This document shows, in pieces, positions 1 to 12,060 of a stretch of DNA of 64,000 nt (position 1 is the first letter of the stretch; every line of letters starts with the position of its first letter). The translations under genes and the position numbers were made by a program. The stretch spans positions 148,098,060-148,162,059 of the forward strand of contig CM037586.1 in NCBI GenBank assembly GCA_021018995.1. Direction: 5' to 3'. Source of the stretch: Chloranthus sessilifolius. Its lineage: Eukaryota; Streptophyta; Magnoliopsida; Chloranthales; Chloranthaceae. The notes under the pieces were generated by a model that searched no databases, was not told where the DNA came from, and saw nothing but the letters and a program-made list of their open reading frames with translations.

Positions 1-39
1 CCTCCAATTCCAGCTGCTAACCCATGTCACTCGGGTTTT

Positions 40-1052
40 GTGGAGTTTAGAAAGCTAAGACCTTCTAGTTTTTTTGGGCAGATCGATCCATTGGAGGCGG
101 AGAAATGGTTAAACCAAATCGAGAAGCTTCTACAGCAAATGCCATGTACTGAGGCAGAAATGGTAAGATGGGCCTCATGTCAGTTGGAGGGGGATGCCGA
201 CCCATGGTGGAAGTCGGTGTTGTTGAGGAGAGACTTGGAGAACCCTGAAGCAATATGGACTTGGGAGGAATTTTGCGACACTTTCAACAAGGAATACTTT
301 CCAAGGCAACTGAGGAACCAAATGGTGTCTCAGTTTATGAAATTAGAACATGGGGCAATGACGATCAGAGAATATGGTGTAGAATTTATCAGATTGTCAC
401 GGTTTGCTCCGGAGTATGTGGCCACAGTGAGGATGAAGGCCCATAAATTTGAAGGGGGACTGAGGCCGAGCCTATGTGAAAAGGTTGCGGCTTTTGAAAT
501 AGAGACGTACCCTGACGTCATGGAAAAGGCATTGGTCATTGAAAAATCTGAGGGAAGAGGGACGATGAATCCGAGCGCGGTGGGAAACTATGAACCGGTG
601 GATAAAAAGCCGCATTTCGTACCACCCTATTAGAGAGTGTTTACCCAAACACATTATTCCAAGCCCCCACAAGTCAGTTATCCTAGGCCACCGATGTCTA
701 ATTTCGTGTGACCTACCACTACCGGAGTATCGGTCACACAAGGAGTCTCAAGAACAATGTCATCAGCACCACGAGAGACATGTACCAAGTGTGGCAAGCC
801 ACATAAAACATCAGATTGTAGAAGGGGAACTGGAGGTTGTTTTAAGTGTGGGAAGATGGGGCATCTGATCAGGGACTGCCCTGTGTTGAGAAATGAAGGG
901 AGAGTGAATACCCCGGGACCACAGAGGCCTACCCGACAAGCACGACTAGTTATGCAGGGCCGAGTATACGCAGTTACTACTCAGGACATGCAACATACAA
1001 ATAACGTCATCAAAGGTATGGCGTCCTATCAAGGAAATTTTGATTTATTCTG
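40..1052 (+). pseudogene. gag: gag remnant of element A
   Basis: The Gag capsid-type region reads EFRKLRPSSFFGQIDPLEAE near the start, then the typical W-W block (DADPWWKSV) and the REYGVEFIRLSRFAP block. A CCHC zinc knuckle (CFKCGKMGHLIRDC) lies near 840-880, preceded by a second cysteine cluster (CTKCGKPHKTSDC). Gag would form the virus-like particle and bind element RNA in the cytoplasm. The region is broken in a few places. Confidence 0.8.
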
Positions 1053-1239
1053 AATTAGAAAAAAGATGATTCCTAGATATAATTAGTTTGTAAATTTAAT
1101 TCTCATTCCATGTCAAAATAGTTACTGATTCTGGTTGTGAGAAATGTTAAAACATATAATGCATGTCTGATCTATTAGTCACACAACGTAGGTACACTAT
1201 GATTATAGCAACAGAAGGATATATGTTGGCATGGGGCAT

Positions 1240-4200
1240 GGGTATTAATTGACCCTGGATCTACTCATTCGTTCGTGACCTCACAATTTGCGACCGCATT
1301 GAGTGTCACTCCAGAACCTTTGGATTTTATCATTCATGTTTCAATTCCAGTTGGGGATGCGGTACAAACGGGCAGGTGTTGTTGATTGATCGTGGTTTTA
1401 GTGGGAGATCACGAAATTACGGCAGACCTCATATTATTGGATATGCAAGGGTTTGATGTAATCCTTGGCATGGATTGGTTGTCCGCATATCATGCACACG
1501 TCGACTGTCTGCGAAAGATCGTCACTTTCTGACCCCCGAATAGGAAGTCATTTGGGTTTGTCAGTGACAAGGCTAATGTTATACCGATCATATCTGCGAT
1601 ACAAGTCGTACGTCTGATAAGGAAGGGCGGCAATGTGTACCTTGCATTTCTCAAAGAGCAGAAAGAGGAGAAGCACGTGATAGCCAATATCCCGATTGCT
1701 TGTGAGTTTGAAGATGTGTTCCCAGATGACTTACCAGGATTACCACCTAACTGGGAAGTGGAGTTTTCTATTGACTTAGCTCCAGGCACAGAACCTGTAT
1801 CCAAAGCGCCTTACAGGATGGCTCCGGTGGAGCTACTGGAATTAAAAGCCTAGTTGTAAGAACTTCTGGATAAGGGGTTTGTGCGGCCTAGTGTGTCTCC
1901 TTGGGGGGCACCGGTCTTGTTCGTAAACAAGAAGGACAGTTCGATGAGGCTATGCATCGATTACCGTCAACTGAACAAGCTCACGATCAAGAATCGCTAT
2001 CCACTCCCGCGAATCGACGATTTGTTTGATCAATTATAAGGAGCGAAATTCTTTTCAAAAATTGATTTGAGATCTAGTTATCACTAGTTACAGGTCAAGG
2101 ACGATGATATTCCAAAGATGATATTTAGGACCAGATATGGACACTATGAGTTCTTTGTAATGCCTTTCGGCTTGACTAATGCGCCGACATCGTTCATGGA
2201 TCACATGAATCGGGTGTTCAAATCTCATTTGGACACATGTGTCGTAGTTTTTGTTGACGACATCCTGATCTACTCAAAAACAAAGAAGGATCATGAACAA
2301 CATTTGAGGATCACATTGCAGACATTACGAGCGCATTAGCTATACACTAAACTGAACAAATGTGAATTTTGGTTAGAACAAGTAAGCTTCTTGGGGCATG
2401 TAGTTTCTGAAGAAGGAATCAGGGTAGATCCGGCTAAGATTGAAGCAGTGGTTCAATGGGAACAACCTAAAACGGTTACCGAAGTGAGAAGCTTCCTAGG
2501 CTTGGCGGGCTACTACCAAAGATTTGTAGAAGGATTTTCCAAATTGTCCGATTCGCTCACACAACTAACCAGGAAGAATACCAAGTTCCAATCGACAGAG
2601 GCATGCGAGAAAAGCTTCCAAGAGTTAAAGAAGAGATTGACGTCAACACCGGTACTTGCAATTCCAGATAGCACTGGGGGATTTGTTATATTTAGCGATG
2701 TGTCACACAATGGCTTTGGTTGTGTACTAAATCAGTACCAGAAGGTCATAGCATACGGATCCAGACAACTTAAGGATCATGAGAAGAACTACCCAACACA
2801 TAACCTTGAGCTAGCCGCGGTGATCTTTGCGTTAAATATATGGAAACATTACCTCTATGGTGAAGCTTTTGAAATCTTTACTGACCACAAAAGTCTCAAG
2901 TATTTATTCATGCAGAAAGATTTAAACATGAGACAAAAGAGGTGGATTGAATTTCTTAACGATTACGATTGCTCCATATAGTATCACCCGGGAAAAGCAA
3001 ACGTAGTTGTTGATGCCTTAAGCCACAAGAACTCAGCCAAATTGTCAAACCTAGTTTTGGGACTTCACAGATGAAGTTACTGGAAGATATACCTTTGTGA
3101 GATGCAAGATTTGAGGTGAAAGTTTCAGAAGCCTTCTTAGCAAACATCATCATCAGACCAGTCATTTTTGATAAGGTCTATGTGCTACAATTAAAAGGCA
3201 CATAATTGATGAAGATCCGCCAATAAGTGACAGACGGTACTCAGCAAGACTTTTTAGTGAAGAGTGATAGATCACTATTATATGAAGGGATATTATGCAT
3301 CCCAGCAGATGCCGATCTGCGGGAAGTCATCTTAGACGAAGCACATAAATCATCTTATGCCATCCATCCTGGGAGCACTAAAATGTATCAAGACTTAAAG
3401 AAAGGCTTCTGGTGGAGAGGGTTGAAAAAGGATATTGTCGAGTATGTTTCAAGGTGCTTGGTGTGCTTACAGGTAAAGGTAGATCACCGACATCGAGTGG
3501 GATTATTACAGCCATTGCCCATACCAGAGTGGAAGTGGGAATCCATTTCGATGGATTTCATTTTGGGGCTGCCAAGAACGGCAAGGAGGCACAATGCTAT
3601 ATGGGTGATTGTTGATAGACTCACAAAGTCCGCTCATTTCTTGCCATATAATACAACCTATACAACATGTAGGTTGGCAGACCTGTATATGAAGGAGATT
3701 GTCAGATTGCACGACATTCCCGTTAGTATAGTCTCCGATAGAGACCTGTTATACACTTCACAATTCTGGAAGAAATTTCAAGAAGGAATGGACACTCGAC
3801 TTGACTTCAGTTCGACTTTTCACTCTCAAGCAGATGGCCAAACGGAGAGAGTCAACCAAATTATTGAAAATATGCTACGAGCTTGTATGCTCGATTTTCA
3901 GTGAGCATGGGATCAACACTTGCCACTGATTGAGTTTGCCTGTAATAACAGTTTTCAGACAAGTATTGGCATGGCACCATATGAAGCTCTATATGGGCGG
4001 AGATGTCGGTCCCCAATCAATTGGGAAGAGACGGGAGAAAAGTTTGTTTTGGGGCCCGAGATTTTGGAGAGCAATACCGAGAAAGTGCACTTGATTAGAG
4101 AGCGTATAAGGGCCGCTAAAGCAAAAGTGCAAAGCTATGTCGACTCATAAAGCGACGTCACGAGTAAAACCATTTGCGTGTCTCTACATACATAAAAAAA

Positions 4201-4648
4201 ATTGTTTAATGTTAGGTGCAGACTAACCTTTCAAAAAGGAGACAAAGTTTTTATGAAGATTTCGCCAACAAAGGGTGTAATGTGTTTTGGCAAGCGTGGC
4301 AAGTTCAGCCCACGGTACATTGGACCGTTCAAGATATTGGAACGAGTTGGAGAGGTTTCTTACAGACTTGCACTACCACCACACCTCTCTGGCATGCATG
4401 ACGTTTTTCACGTCTCGATGTTGCAACAGTACATCAAGGACCCAACACACATGTTGGATTACCAACCATTAGAAATCCAAGCGGATTTGACCGTTCAAGA
4501 AGATCTGGTGCAAATCCTTGATCGAAGAGAACAAGTACTTTGCACGAAGAAAATTCCCTTGGTACTCGTCAAGTGGCGAAATCATTCCCGAGAGGAAGCG
4601 ACATGGGAGTCCGATGTGCAACAAGCCTATCCAGATCTATTTGCGTAA
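1240..4648 (+). pseudogene. pol: pol remnant of element A (PR-RT-RH-INT-chromodomain)
   Basis: Domains in Ty3/gypsy order: retropepsin-like protease about 1240-1500 ([10 protein letters not shown]-type block just after), reverse transcriptase about 1860-2340 with [12 protein letters not shown], RNase H about 2640-2985 ([11 protein letters not shown]), integrase about 3290-4020 with a zinc-binding N-terminus (CLVCLQVK) and core blocks ([19 protein letters not shown]), and a C-terminal chromodomain about 4530-4648 (LVKWRNHSREEATWE). The chromodomain places it among chromoviruses, whose integrases target chromatin. Many breaks; a fossil. Confidence 0.85.
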
Positions 4649-4874
4649 GGTAATTCGTGTCTTCCAAAGTTTCAATACAAGTATAAATTTAAGGACATAT
4701 TTTTTTAATTATACGTGTGTTAATTTATGGATCGACATTGTCATATATGGTCGATTGATTGCATAAATATATTGGTAAGTGGCCATATGGCATGTCCTAA
4801 CGGATGAGAGATGAAAGATTTAGGTGGAGACAGAAGGAATGAACAAATGAAACAGAGATAATTCATTAATTGTA

Positions 4875-5005
4875 TCTGTACCTCGCTTGAGCGAGAACTT
4901 AAAGCTCGCTCGAGCGAGCTTCTTAGACAGGACGAGAAGAAAAGAACTGCTGCTCGCTCGCACGAGCCACTATACCTCGCTCGCTCGAGGAACATAATAT
5001 AAATA
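4875..5005 (+). promoter_or_regulatory. CTCGAGCGAG palindromes followed by a TATA box, upstream of extra ORF A
   Basis: Four near-palindromic units of the type CTCGCTCGAGCGAG lie at about 4881-4990. TATAAATA follows at 4998-5005 with GGGG directly after. The extra ORF starts at 5208, about 200 bases downstream. The same palindrome type recurs in this element's LTR at about 7770-8035. Inference: a second promoter for the extra ORF, copied from or sharing factors with the LTR promoter. Confidence 0.5.
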
Positions 5006-5207
5006 GGGGCGAAAAGCCTTCCCGGCCCATTTTGTTCAAAACAGAGAGAGGAGGAGAGCTAGGGTTTTGGGCGTTCGAGGAGAAAACCTTCAAATCCATC
5101 CCATTTAGAGTTTCTTTGCACCATTTTCGACGAATTTTCGCGCACAAAGGTAATTTTCACCTAAATCTACCTTTATTTTCCTCATTTTCTTCAATTTGAA
5201 CCCTAGA

Positions 5208-6503
5208 ATGAGTACATCCGACGCAAACCCTAGGCAAAGGAAGAAATTAGTGGTCAAGCTGCCATCTTCGAAGGAAAGGGCGGCACCTCCACCACCACCT
5301 TTAACCCAGCCCGCCCCATGGTGGGAAGCCAAAATTTTTACACCCGAGTAGAGTATCCATAGAAGTTTTTTTGAGGACCCGTCCACCACCAAGTGGACCC
5401 TAGACTACTTGACCATTAATGAATTAAAGCCTCTCTTAACCCCGATTAGCGCACACTACTATCCTCGATTGGTAAAACTCTTTTACCAAACCCTAAAAAC
5501 CAATCCTACCAAGACCAAATTGATTTGCGAAATTGATGGAAAAGAATTCATTTTTGAAGCCAAGGACATTCGCCATGCCATGGGATGCCCTTTAACCTAT
5601 ATAGAAGATGGAATTTCCAAACCCCCGCTTCCCCGCGGCTTTGAATTTTTAGAAATTGCGGCCGAGATAAAAGGCGGTGTAGTGGCCACAGGAAAATCCA
5701 TCACCTGAGCCCAATTACCCAAGCACATGTGGCCTCTAGACGTTATCTTTAGGAAAAACTTATTTCCCCTCGGACACGAACAAGAGAGGCGGGTATTGTT
5801 TTTGAATGCCATTCATGCGGCATTCCACGATAGGTGGTTTAGTGCCCCTATCCTTGTGGGGCAGGCTATTTTGCATGCCCTTGGGTGAAACAAGCAGGGT
5901 GCCGTCCCCAAACCAGTTAACAAACTACCTTACACCCGTTTAATCTCCAAACTCTTTGAACTCCGAGACGGGAGCGACGACTTCCAAATTCAAGCCCATG
6001 AACCTACTCTCACCGATAACATCATCTCCTACCGTATCAATGACTTGCAACAAAGTCTTCGGAGCCTACATGACAATGTTAAAAAGAAGCGGGCCACCCA
6101 GATGACCCAGCAGACTACATCTCCTACAGGGTCAGTCCCACCCATGGGACCTCAGTCTACAACATCACCTTCGTCACAACCCATGCCTGCCAATCAAGAA
6201 AGCATGCTCAACGAGATAGTAAACCATATGCGATAGATGAGGTTGCAGCTATGATACGTCGAAGCTATTGGCACCGACCTGATGTCCCACGCGTATCCAG
6301 AGACCTTTGAGCAGCACCTCGCATGATTGAGGAGTGTTGCCTATGGTGCTTCCAGCTCAGGGCCGGCTACTGACGTCGGGACTGCAGAGGAGGGCGATGA
6401 CGAGGACTCCGACGCTGGGGAGGGTGAGGATGATGATGACGATGACGATGACGATGGAGATGAGGCATCGGGTTCCGAGTACGCTGAGGGTGATGACGAT
6501 TAG
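5208..6503 (+). pseudogene. extra sense ORF (aORF) of element A, plant-transposon-protein-like
   Basis: An ORF region lies between the chromodomain and the 3' LTR. It opens with a basic, proline-rich segment (MSTSDANPRQRKK, then PPPPP), then PWWEAKIFTPE, a conserved AHYYPRLVKLFYQTL block near 5450, and FIFEAKDIRHAMGCP. The C-terminus is strongly acidic (a run of D/E near 6390-6500). The arrangement matches the extra ORFs of elements B (12061-13407) and C (33894-35107). It resembles from memory the proteins annotated in plants as 'putative plant transposon protein domain' (PF20167-like). Function unknown. Broken in a few places. Confidence 0.65.
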
Positions 6504-7131
6504 GGCTGGCTGCCGAGGAGATTTAAAGGGAGTTTTCCAAATTTTGAAAGCAAATTTTATAAATTGATGTCATTTTGAAGCAAATTTTTGAACTAATGTG
6601 ACATGGCTGTCACTTTTGATTATATGCATGTAAATTTCAAGTCAAATGGTGGAACTATGGTGACTTAGCTGGCACGCTTAATTTTACTGAATACTTGTTT
6701 TGGTTAATGGATCATTTTGATGAATAGTTTATTTTGTGTATGTCATATCTGCATAAATGAGTTATTTTGTGAATCCATTTAATTTTGGACAATGGTTGAA
6801 CTTAGCAAATGAAATATATTCTTTTCTGCATGCATCATTTTGGCAGAATGATTTACCTTACTCAATGGATTTTTTTCTTTTGGTGATTGGAGCATTTACT
6901 CCCTGAATTTCTTTAGTGTGCATAGACTCTTTATGAATGACTACATGTGGAAAAGGAATAGGCCACATTTTGATGGACAAGTAGGTTATCTAAGTGCCTA
7001 CTCCAACGTTTGTGGTGTGTTATACGCGAGTACCTTGTGTTCTTTTTGCAGGATATGTAAATGATTACCCAACATGTGCAGTGTGACTTACGGCAATTTT
7101 CAAGGACAAAAATTTTATAAGGTGGGGTGAA
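6504..7131 (+). other. 3' untranslated part and polypurine tract of element A
   Basis: AT-rich, no gene seen. The last bases, 7118-7131, are purine-rich (TAAGGTGGGGTGAA) and sit directly before the LTR start TGTAATAACC, the position of a polypurine tract that primes plus-strand DNA synthesis. Confidence 0.6.
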
Positions 7132-9250
7132 TGTAATAACCCCCAATTTTCGTTAACCGTGTAGGTCAGGTGTGCGTGCGAATGTGTATATGTGTATGTG
7201 GTCCATAAGGGAACACATGCACAAATTCACACCTTAGGTATATGCGCCTAACACATTAGAGTATTAGAGACATCTAACACCTATTTGGGGTGTTGGTGTT
7301 CTACAAGTTGACAAACTCAACTAGTGGAAATAAGGGAGAGAGATCTCACACGTGAGCTTCATTTTGAGCTCATTTGAGTTTGTTGAGAAATAGAGAGAGA
7401 GAGAGAGGAGAAAGAAGAAGGGGTTTGTAGAGAAAGATGAAAAGGTTGTGAGATCTAGGTGAGTAGATCTAATATAAGGTGGGTGAAGTAATGTGATTGT
7501 GCATAGAGATTCGAGCTACACGATTCAGATGATCTCGTGTGGATTCGTGAGCAAAAAGGGGAAGCAGTGAAGTGGATCTAGGTTGTGAGACCTTCCTTGA
7601 TTTCTTCAAGAAAAAAAGACCCAATCCAAAGAGCATTCAAGGCATTAAAGGTAAAGATTTAATGCTATTAATGTTGTAAATATAGCATTTAATGTTCCTT
7701 AAGAAGAAGGGTTTAAAAGAGTTAAGATTTGGTGAGGATCGAGTTTGGGAAAAACTCAAACCTGGAATGTCTCTGCTCCTCGCATGCACGAGCTTAAAGG
7801 CTCGCTCGCGCGAGCCTCAGAGACATGACTTGAACAACCTCGTGAGAGATTAAGAAAAGCAGTGACAATGCTGTGTCTCACTCGTGCGAGGACTTGAAGG
7901 CAAAAAGGTCTCGCTCGAGCGAGGCCTCGTGCGACACCCATCAGACAACTGAATGTTAGTTCGGTCGCGCGAAGTTTTGACCAAGTTTTGCTCATGCGCC
8001 CGAGCATCGGGGCTCGCTTGCGCGAGGAACAGGGTACTTCAACTTGTTCGTTCCTTCTGAATTCTTCAGTAGTTTATGTCCTTTGTTCTTCTAGGCATTC
8101 TTAGAGGTTGTTTGAATAATTTGATTATAGGAACGATATGAAAAGAGATGAGCACGTGCTTGCCGCGATTTAGTTTAATCTCCGTGTAACTCCGTTTGAG
8201 GTAGGGAAACTCAGTAGCATGTGTATTTTACTTTCAACTAGCATGTGTGTAATGATATGATAATGATATACGTGTTGTTTTTTTTCGTAAGTACTTAGTA
8301 TTTACATGAGTTCATTCATAGCTTTGATTGCACGATTTTCATAAGTATAATCACTAAGAAAGAGAATCTTGCGTGCGTGTGTGAAAATTCTGGATAAATT
8401 ATGTGTGTGACATTAAGAAGTTGTAAGGCATGCTGTGTGTGGTAGCAAAGAAATGTGAAGTAGTGTGTGAGAACCCTACGTGAAACTTGACTTAATTATA
8501 CTTATCACAACTCATAGTGATAAACTATATATAACATGCACATTAGATTTAAGGTTTAAATTGTGAATACCCAACCGACACGGTGGGATATCCGTGACCG
8601 ACACAGCGGGATATCCGTGACCGGTACGGCGGAACATCCGTATAAATTGTGTACCGGTTCGGTGGGATATCCGCTTTTTGATTTCTAATAGTGGAAATAC
8701 TTCGTTCGACACAAGTCACCTCTTGCAAAGGGACTTGGGCATTGTGAAATAGTTCATATGAACAACGATGGTGGGTACTTCCATCGGGGGGCTCGATGCT
8801 ATATTGCTCAAGCAATTACTTAAGTGATTCTTTTAAGTGTGCGTGTATAAGGGTGTGTTCCATTCGACTAGTAAGAATGTGATTTGAAATCATGCATCAA
8901 ATAGCCTCTTTGGTCAAGAAATTGTTTAAACTTCGTTTCCATGTTTAGAAATGTGTCATGAAATATATGTATGATGTCAGAAAATATACATGCTATTTGT
9001 TCTCCTTATTGAGCTATGATGTAGCTCACCCTTCGACTATACGTCACAGGTTCAGGGATAGTTGAGGACACCGAGGACCAGGATTTAGAGAACACGGACT
9101 ACGTGCCTTTGGAGGAGTCGGAGCCCCTTCCTGAGGAATTCTTTTAGTAGACGTGTGCTGTGGCACTTTGATCATTTTGTGAGAATCATTTTAAGGCTTG
9201 GTACGTCCGGCCATTTATATTTTGTAAGAAGTTGAATTTCCTAGAGATAG
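7132..9250 (+). repeat. 3' LTR of element A, left part
   Basis: Starts TGTAATAACCCCC right after the polypurine tract. Holds a GA microsatellite near 7389-7405 and about nine CTCGCTCGAGCGAG-like palindromes at 7770-8035. Near 8756-8793 it has the ACGATGG...CCATCGG block shared with the other families. A GAGCTA/TAGCTC hairpin lies near 9010-9028 and an acidic reading frame at 9037-9147. Interrupted by element B, which duplicated GATAG at 9246-9250. Confidence 0.8.
9037..9147 (+). other. LTR-encoded acidic reading frame (element A copy)
   Basis: In-frame segment beginning LYVTG and ending DYVPLEESEPLPEEFF-stop, inside the LTR. The LTRs of B, C, D and E carry the same layout, with the tail pattern D-(Y/F)-x-P, E/D-rich, then F-F/Y-(P)-stop. 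Function unknown; either an upstream ORF of the genomic RNA or the end of a transcript reading into the LTR. Confidence 0.45.
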
Positions 9251-11396
9251 TGTGACGACCCGACTTTTCCAAACCTTAAGGTATAGGAAAGGCCGGTTCA
9301 TCAACTTAATGATTTCTCAATAAGCCGTAATTCAAACAGAAGCCGGTAGCATAAACAAAGGTCTAAATAGAGGCAAAGCAAAACTAAGCAAGAACAAAAG
9401 CTTAATCAAAATAATATATCACCCTGAGGAACCTGGAAGAACCACCGGTGATGGCTAATCCAACACCTAAAATAGTGGTTCCTAATGATGGTTCCTCAAG
9501 TGATATCCAAAAAGACAAAATAATTGACCTAGGGCCCAATATTCAAAGAATAATTCTAAACAAAAGTACCAAAAGACAATCTAAAATCAGGGGAAGAACT
9601 CCTCAGCAGGTGTCTCCAATTCTTCATCAGGAATGTAGTCGGAGTCCTCCGGATCAAGATCGTCTGCCCCTAGGTTAGTCTCAGCACTTGTGACGTATAG
9701 TCGGGGTGAGCTAACATCGAAGCCCAATAGAGGAAACATGCCTATTTGCATTTTCTCATAAGTAAAGGTTTTCAAAGACAGAAATCGGATCAATTATGGT
9801 TTTCTAAAGATGCATTGCAAGCTGAATTTCCAATTCTAAATAGAAAGCTAAAAGTTGAACCAATGTATCTGATGTTTTCAAATTTTCTGAATTAGGCATG
9901 CTTCTTATCTTAAATTTATAACTTAAAATAATTTCTCAAATTACATACTAGCATGAGAGCGGAAAAGTCACCGATGGGAAACCCTACTGACCATCGTCGT
10001 TCATGAACCCTTTTTCTGAAGTGCAACAAGCCCCTACGCAATGAGAAAAACTTGTGCCAAATAGAATTACCGTCAACACGGTTGGTAGGATCTAGGGTTT
10101 CGTTCGTATATGCCTCAAATCAAATGCAAATTCTAAATCTATCAAAGTTTGTATATATAATACCTTTTCGGATTTTTAGAGTTCTGATTTGAAGTTCAAG
10201 GTTTGGAAGTTCAAATTTCAGAGTTCTTATTTGTGTCATAATTCAAAGTTCTTATGCATGTTGTGTCATTCAAAATTTCAGAATTTATGCTTAATACAAA
10301 ACAACCTATAATTATAATAGAATGCAAATCAAGTTTTAGGTTCCCCTACCTCAACATAAAGCGATCCAAAAATAAGCAAAACAGTCCTCGCAATGGACTT
10401 CTATTTCAAATCCTACAAGGATTAACACTAAGTGTTAATAGTGGTCCAAAAGTCAAACTCGAAAGCTTGCCGATAAAAAATTCGACGAAAAAAACAAAGG
10501 CCAGAAACAGGATAAAATTCGACCCTCGAATTCAAATTCGACGAATTTCCAAAATATGCATTAGGCTAAAAAATTCAAATTCGACCCTCGATTTTTAATT
10601 CGATGGTCAAATTTCAAATTTGACCCTCGAATTGAAATTCGACCCTCGAATTTCTCAGGTCTGTTTTTATTAACAATTGGATCTTTGGATCCGTTTGCTC
10701 ATTCATCCATAGTTTGTTTATCTCTATAAAAATCACTAAGAATCTACTCTAAGCAAAATTAAAAATATTTGACTCAAAGAGGTTTAAAAAGCCTACCTCT
10801 TGAAGCTTAGTCCTTCGATCCCGTTGCACCAAATTCAAGCACCGGAACTAACCTTCGAGGTTTAATAGATCTAGGCCTCCAATGAGTCTATTCTATCCTT
10901 GCTTCTAGAGCAATAGGTCTGACCCACACAGAACTATCCTTTCCCCTATCCTTCTCTTTCAATGGCTTAAACCGATCAGAAATAAAATATAAGGTTTATT
11001 AATGGTTGGGATGGGGAGAGGGATTCACAATCACCAATGATCTAAGATCAAAGACAATAGGCAAGGGTTGACTCAAATGAGAGAGAGAGAGAGAAGTGAA
11101 ACTTCTCCTCAAAGCTTCTCTCTTTATAATACTAATAAAAGCAACCAAATATCTAGATTTTTAAAGTTACAAACTTATCTACTTAAATTGCATTAAATTT
11201 TGGCGTTAAGCGCATATACAAGACCTAGCGTGTAAGTTACCAAAAACAAAACATCCACAAGTTTGAAACAAAAATTCTTTGGTCACTATTCTCATCATAC
11301 ACTAAGCTATCTAAAAACTCAGAAATATTCTGTAACTTTTCCAGGCACGCTTACCGAGGTTAACAAAAATAGGTCTGAAATATCAGGGATATTACA
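9251..11396 (-). repeat. 3' LTR of element B
   Basis: 2146 bp, bounded by TGTGACGACCCGA and TATTACA on the plus strand. Contains the ATTCGACCCTCGAATT-type array (about 10500-10655), the shared ACCGATGG...CCATCGTCG block (about 9970-10010), an inverted GAACCAC/GTGGTTC pair (9439-9481) and the acidic reading frame at 9587-9793. Confidence 0.9.
9587..9793 (-). other. LTR-encoded acidic reading frame (element B, 3' LTR)
   Basis: A 68-codon frame: a middle FPLLGFDVSSPRLYVT segment, an acidic linker, then DYIPDEELETPAEEFFP-stop. The other B LTR (19530-19736) and solo LTR E (40638-40796) keep the same frame and stop. The differences seen between copies are mostly conservative (D/E, V/I, T/S), which hints at coding constraint. 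No known function. Confidence 0.5.
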
Positions 11397-12060
11397 TTCT
11401 CCCCTCCTTAGGAATTTTCATCATCGAAAATGGAAAACCTACACATAGCATAAAGCCGAAAAGCAACACATACCACAAAAAAAAAATTAAAAAAAAATAT
11501 GGGTCGTAGTGCGATAGCCTCACAAACCACGTAAGTCAAGGGATGGGATCCATAGTAACCTGGATGTACTACATGGGGTACCCGAAGGGCCAGAGTGGGT
11601 TGCATCCATTCATGGATGCCTACACCCCGAGTGTCACGTGCCGGGAAACAACCTCACCGTGACTCATGAAGAATAGGATGAAAGCAAAACTCAAAGTCGA
11701 AATAGCTCGAAGCATAAGTGCTTAAAAACCAGGAAAAAAAAAAAAAAAAGATCCCACCATACAAAAGAATAATCATGGATGAAATCACATGCCCACGTAG
11801 CGAAGTCCAGAAGTCCACAACAAAAGCAAGGATGACTATCAACTAAATGAGGTAACCACATATATACAGGGCAAGATCCACAGATAAAAAGTTACAAAAC
11901 GAAACAAAAGGAAGTGATCTCGTCCATATCTCAAAACAAAAAGATATAAAAGAAAAACAGAGATAGAACCTCCAGGTTTTAAATAATCCATGCAGCATAA
12001 AAAAAATAAGTACATGCCCAACAAAAAAAAAAATGACCAAAGAGAATATAACAGCACAAG
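11397..12060 (-). other. 3' untranslated part and polypurine tract of element B
   Basis: On the minus strand CTAAGGAGGGGAGAA (11397-11411) abuts the LTR, the polypurine tract. About 11500-11670 holds a block, with an inverted GCATCC/GGATGC pair, that is strongly similar to 50975-51150 in element D. The rest is AT-rich; an A-run lies at about 11731-11749. Confidence 0.6.

Larger units (their letters stand above)
1..9250 (+). mobile_element. Element A: Tekay/Del-like Ty3/gypsy chromovirus, 5' end outside window
   Basis: Gag, pol with chromodomain, an extra ORF, a polypurine tract and the start of the 3' LTR follow in order on the plus strand. The 5' LTR and primer site lie left of the window. 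The 3' LTR begins with TGTAATAACCCCC, is interrupted after 9250 by element B and resumes at 21373. Long LTRs (about 2.4 kb), gag type and C-terminal chromodomain fit the Tekay/Del lineage. The coding part is a fossil with more than ten breaks and looks like the oldest of the four chromoviruses. Confidence 0.85.

Noticed and set aside
4741-4995. 84-codon minus-strand frame across the palindrome cluster of A
   Set aside because: Antisense to a non-coding palindrome array; repeats of Glu-Arg-Ala come from the motif.
11839-12057. Overlapping Phe/Leu-rich frames that look like membrane proteins
   Set aside because: They arise from A-rich plus-strand DNA in the 3' untranslated part of element B.
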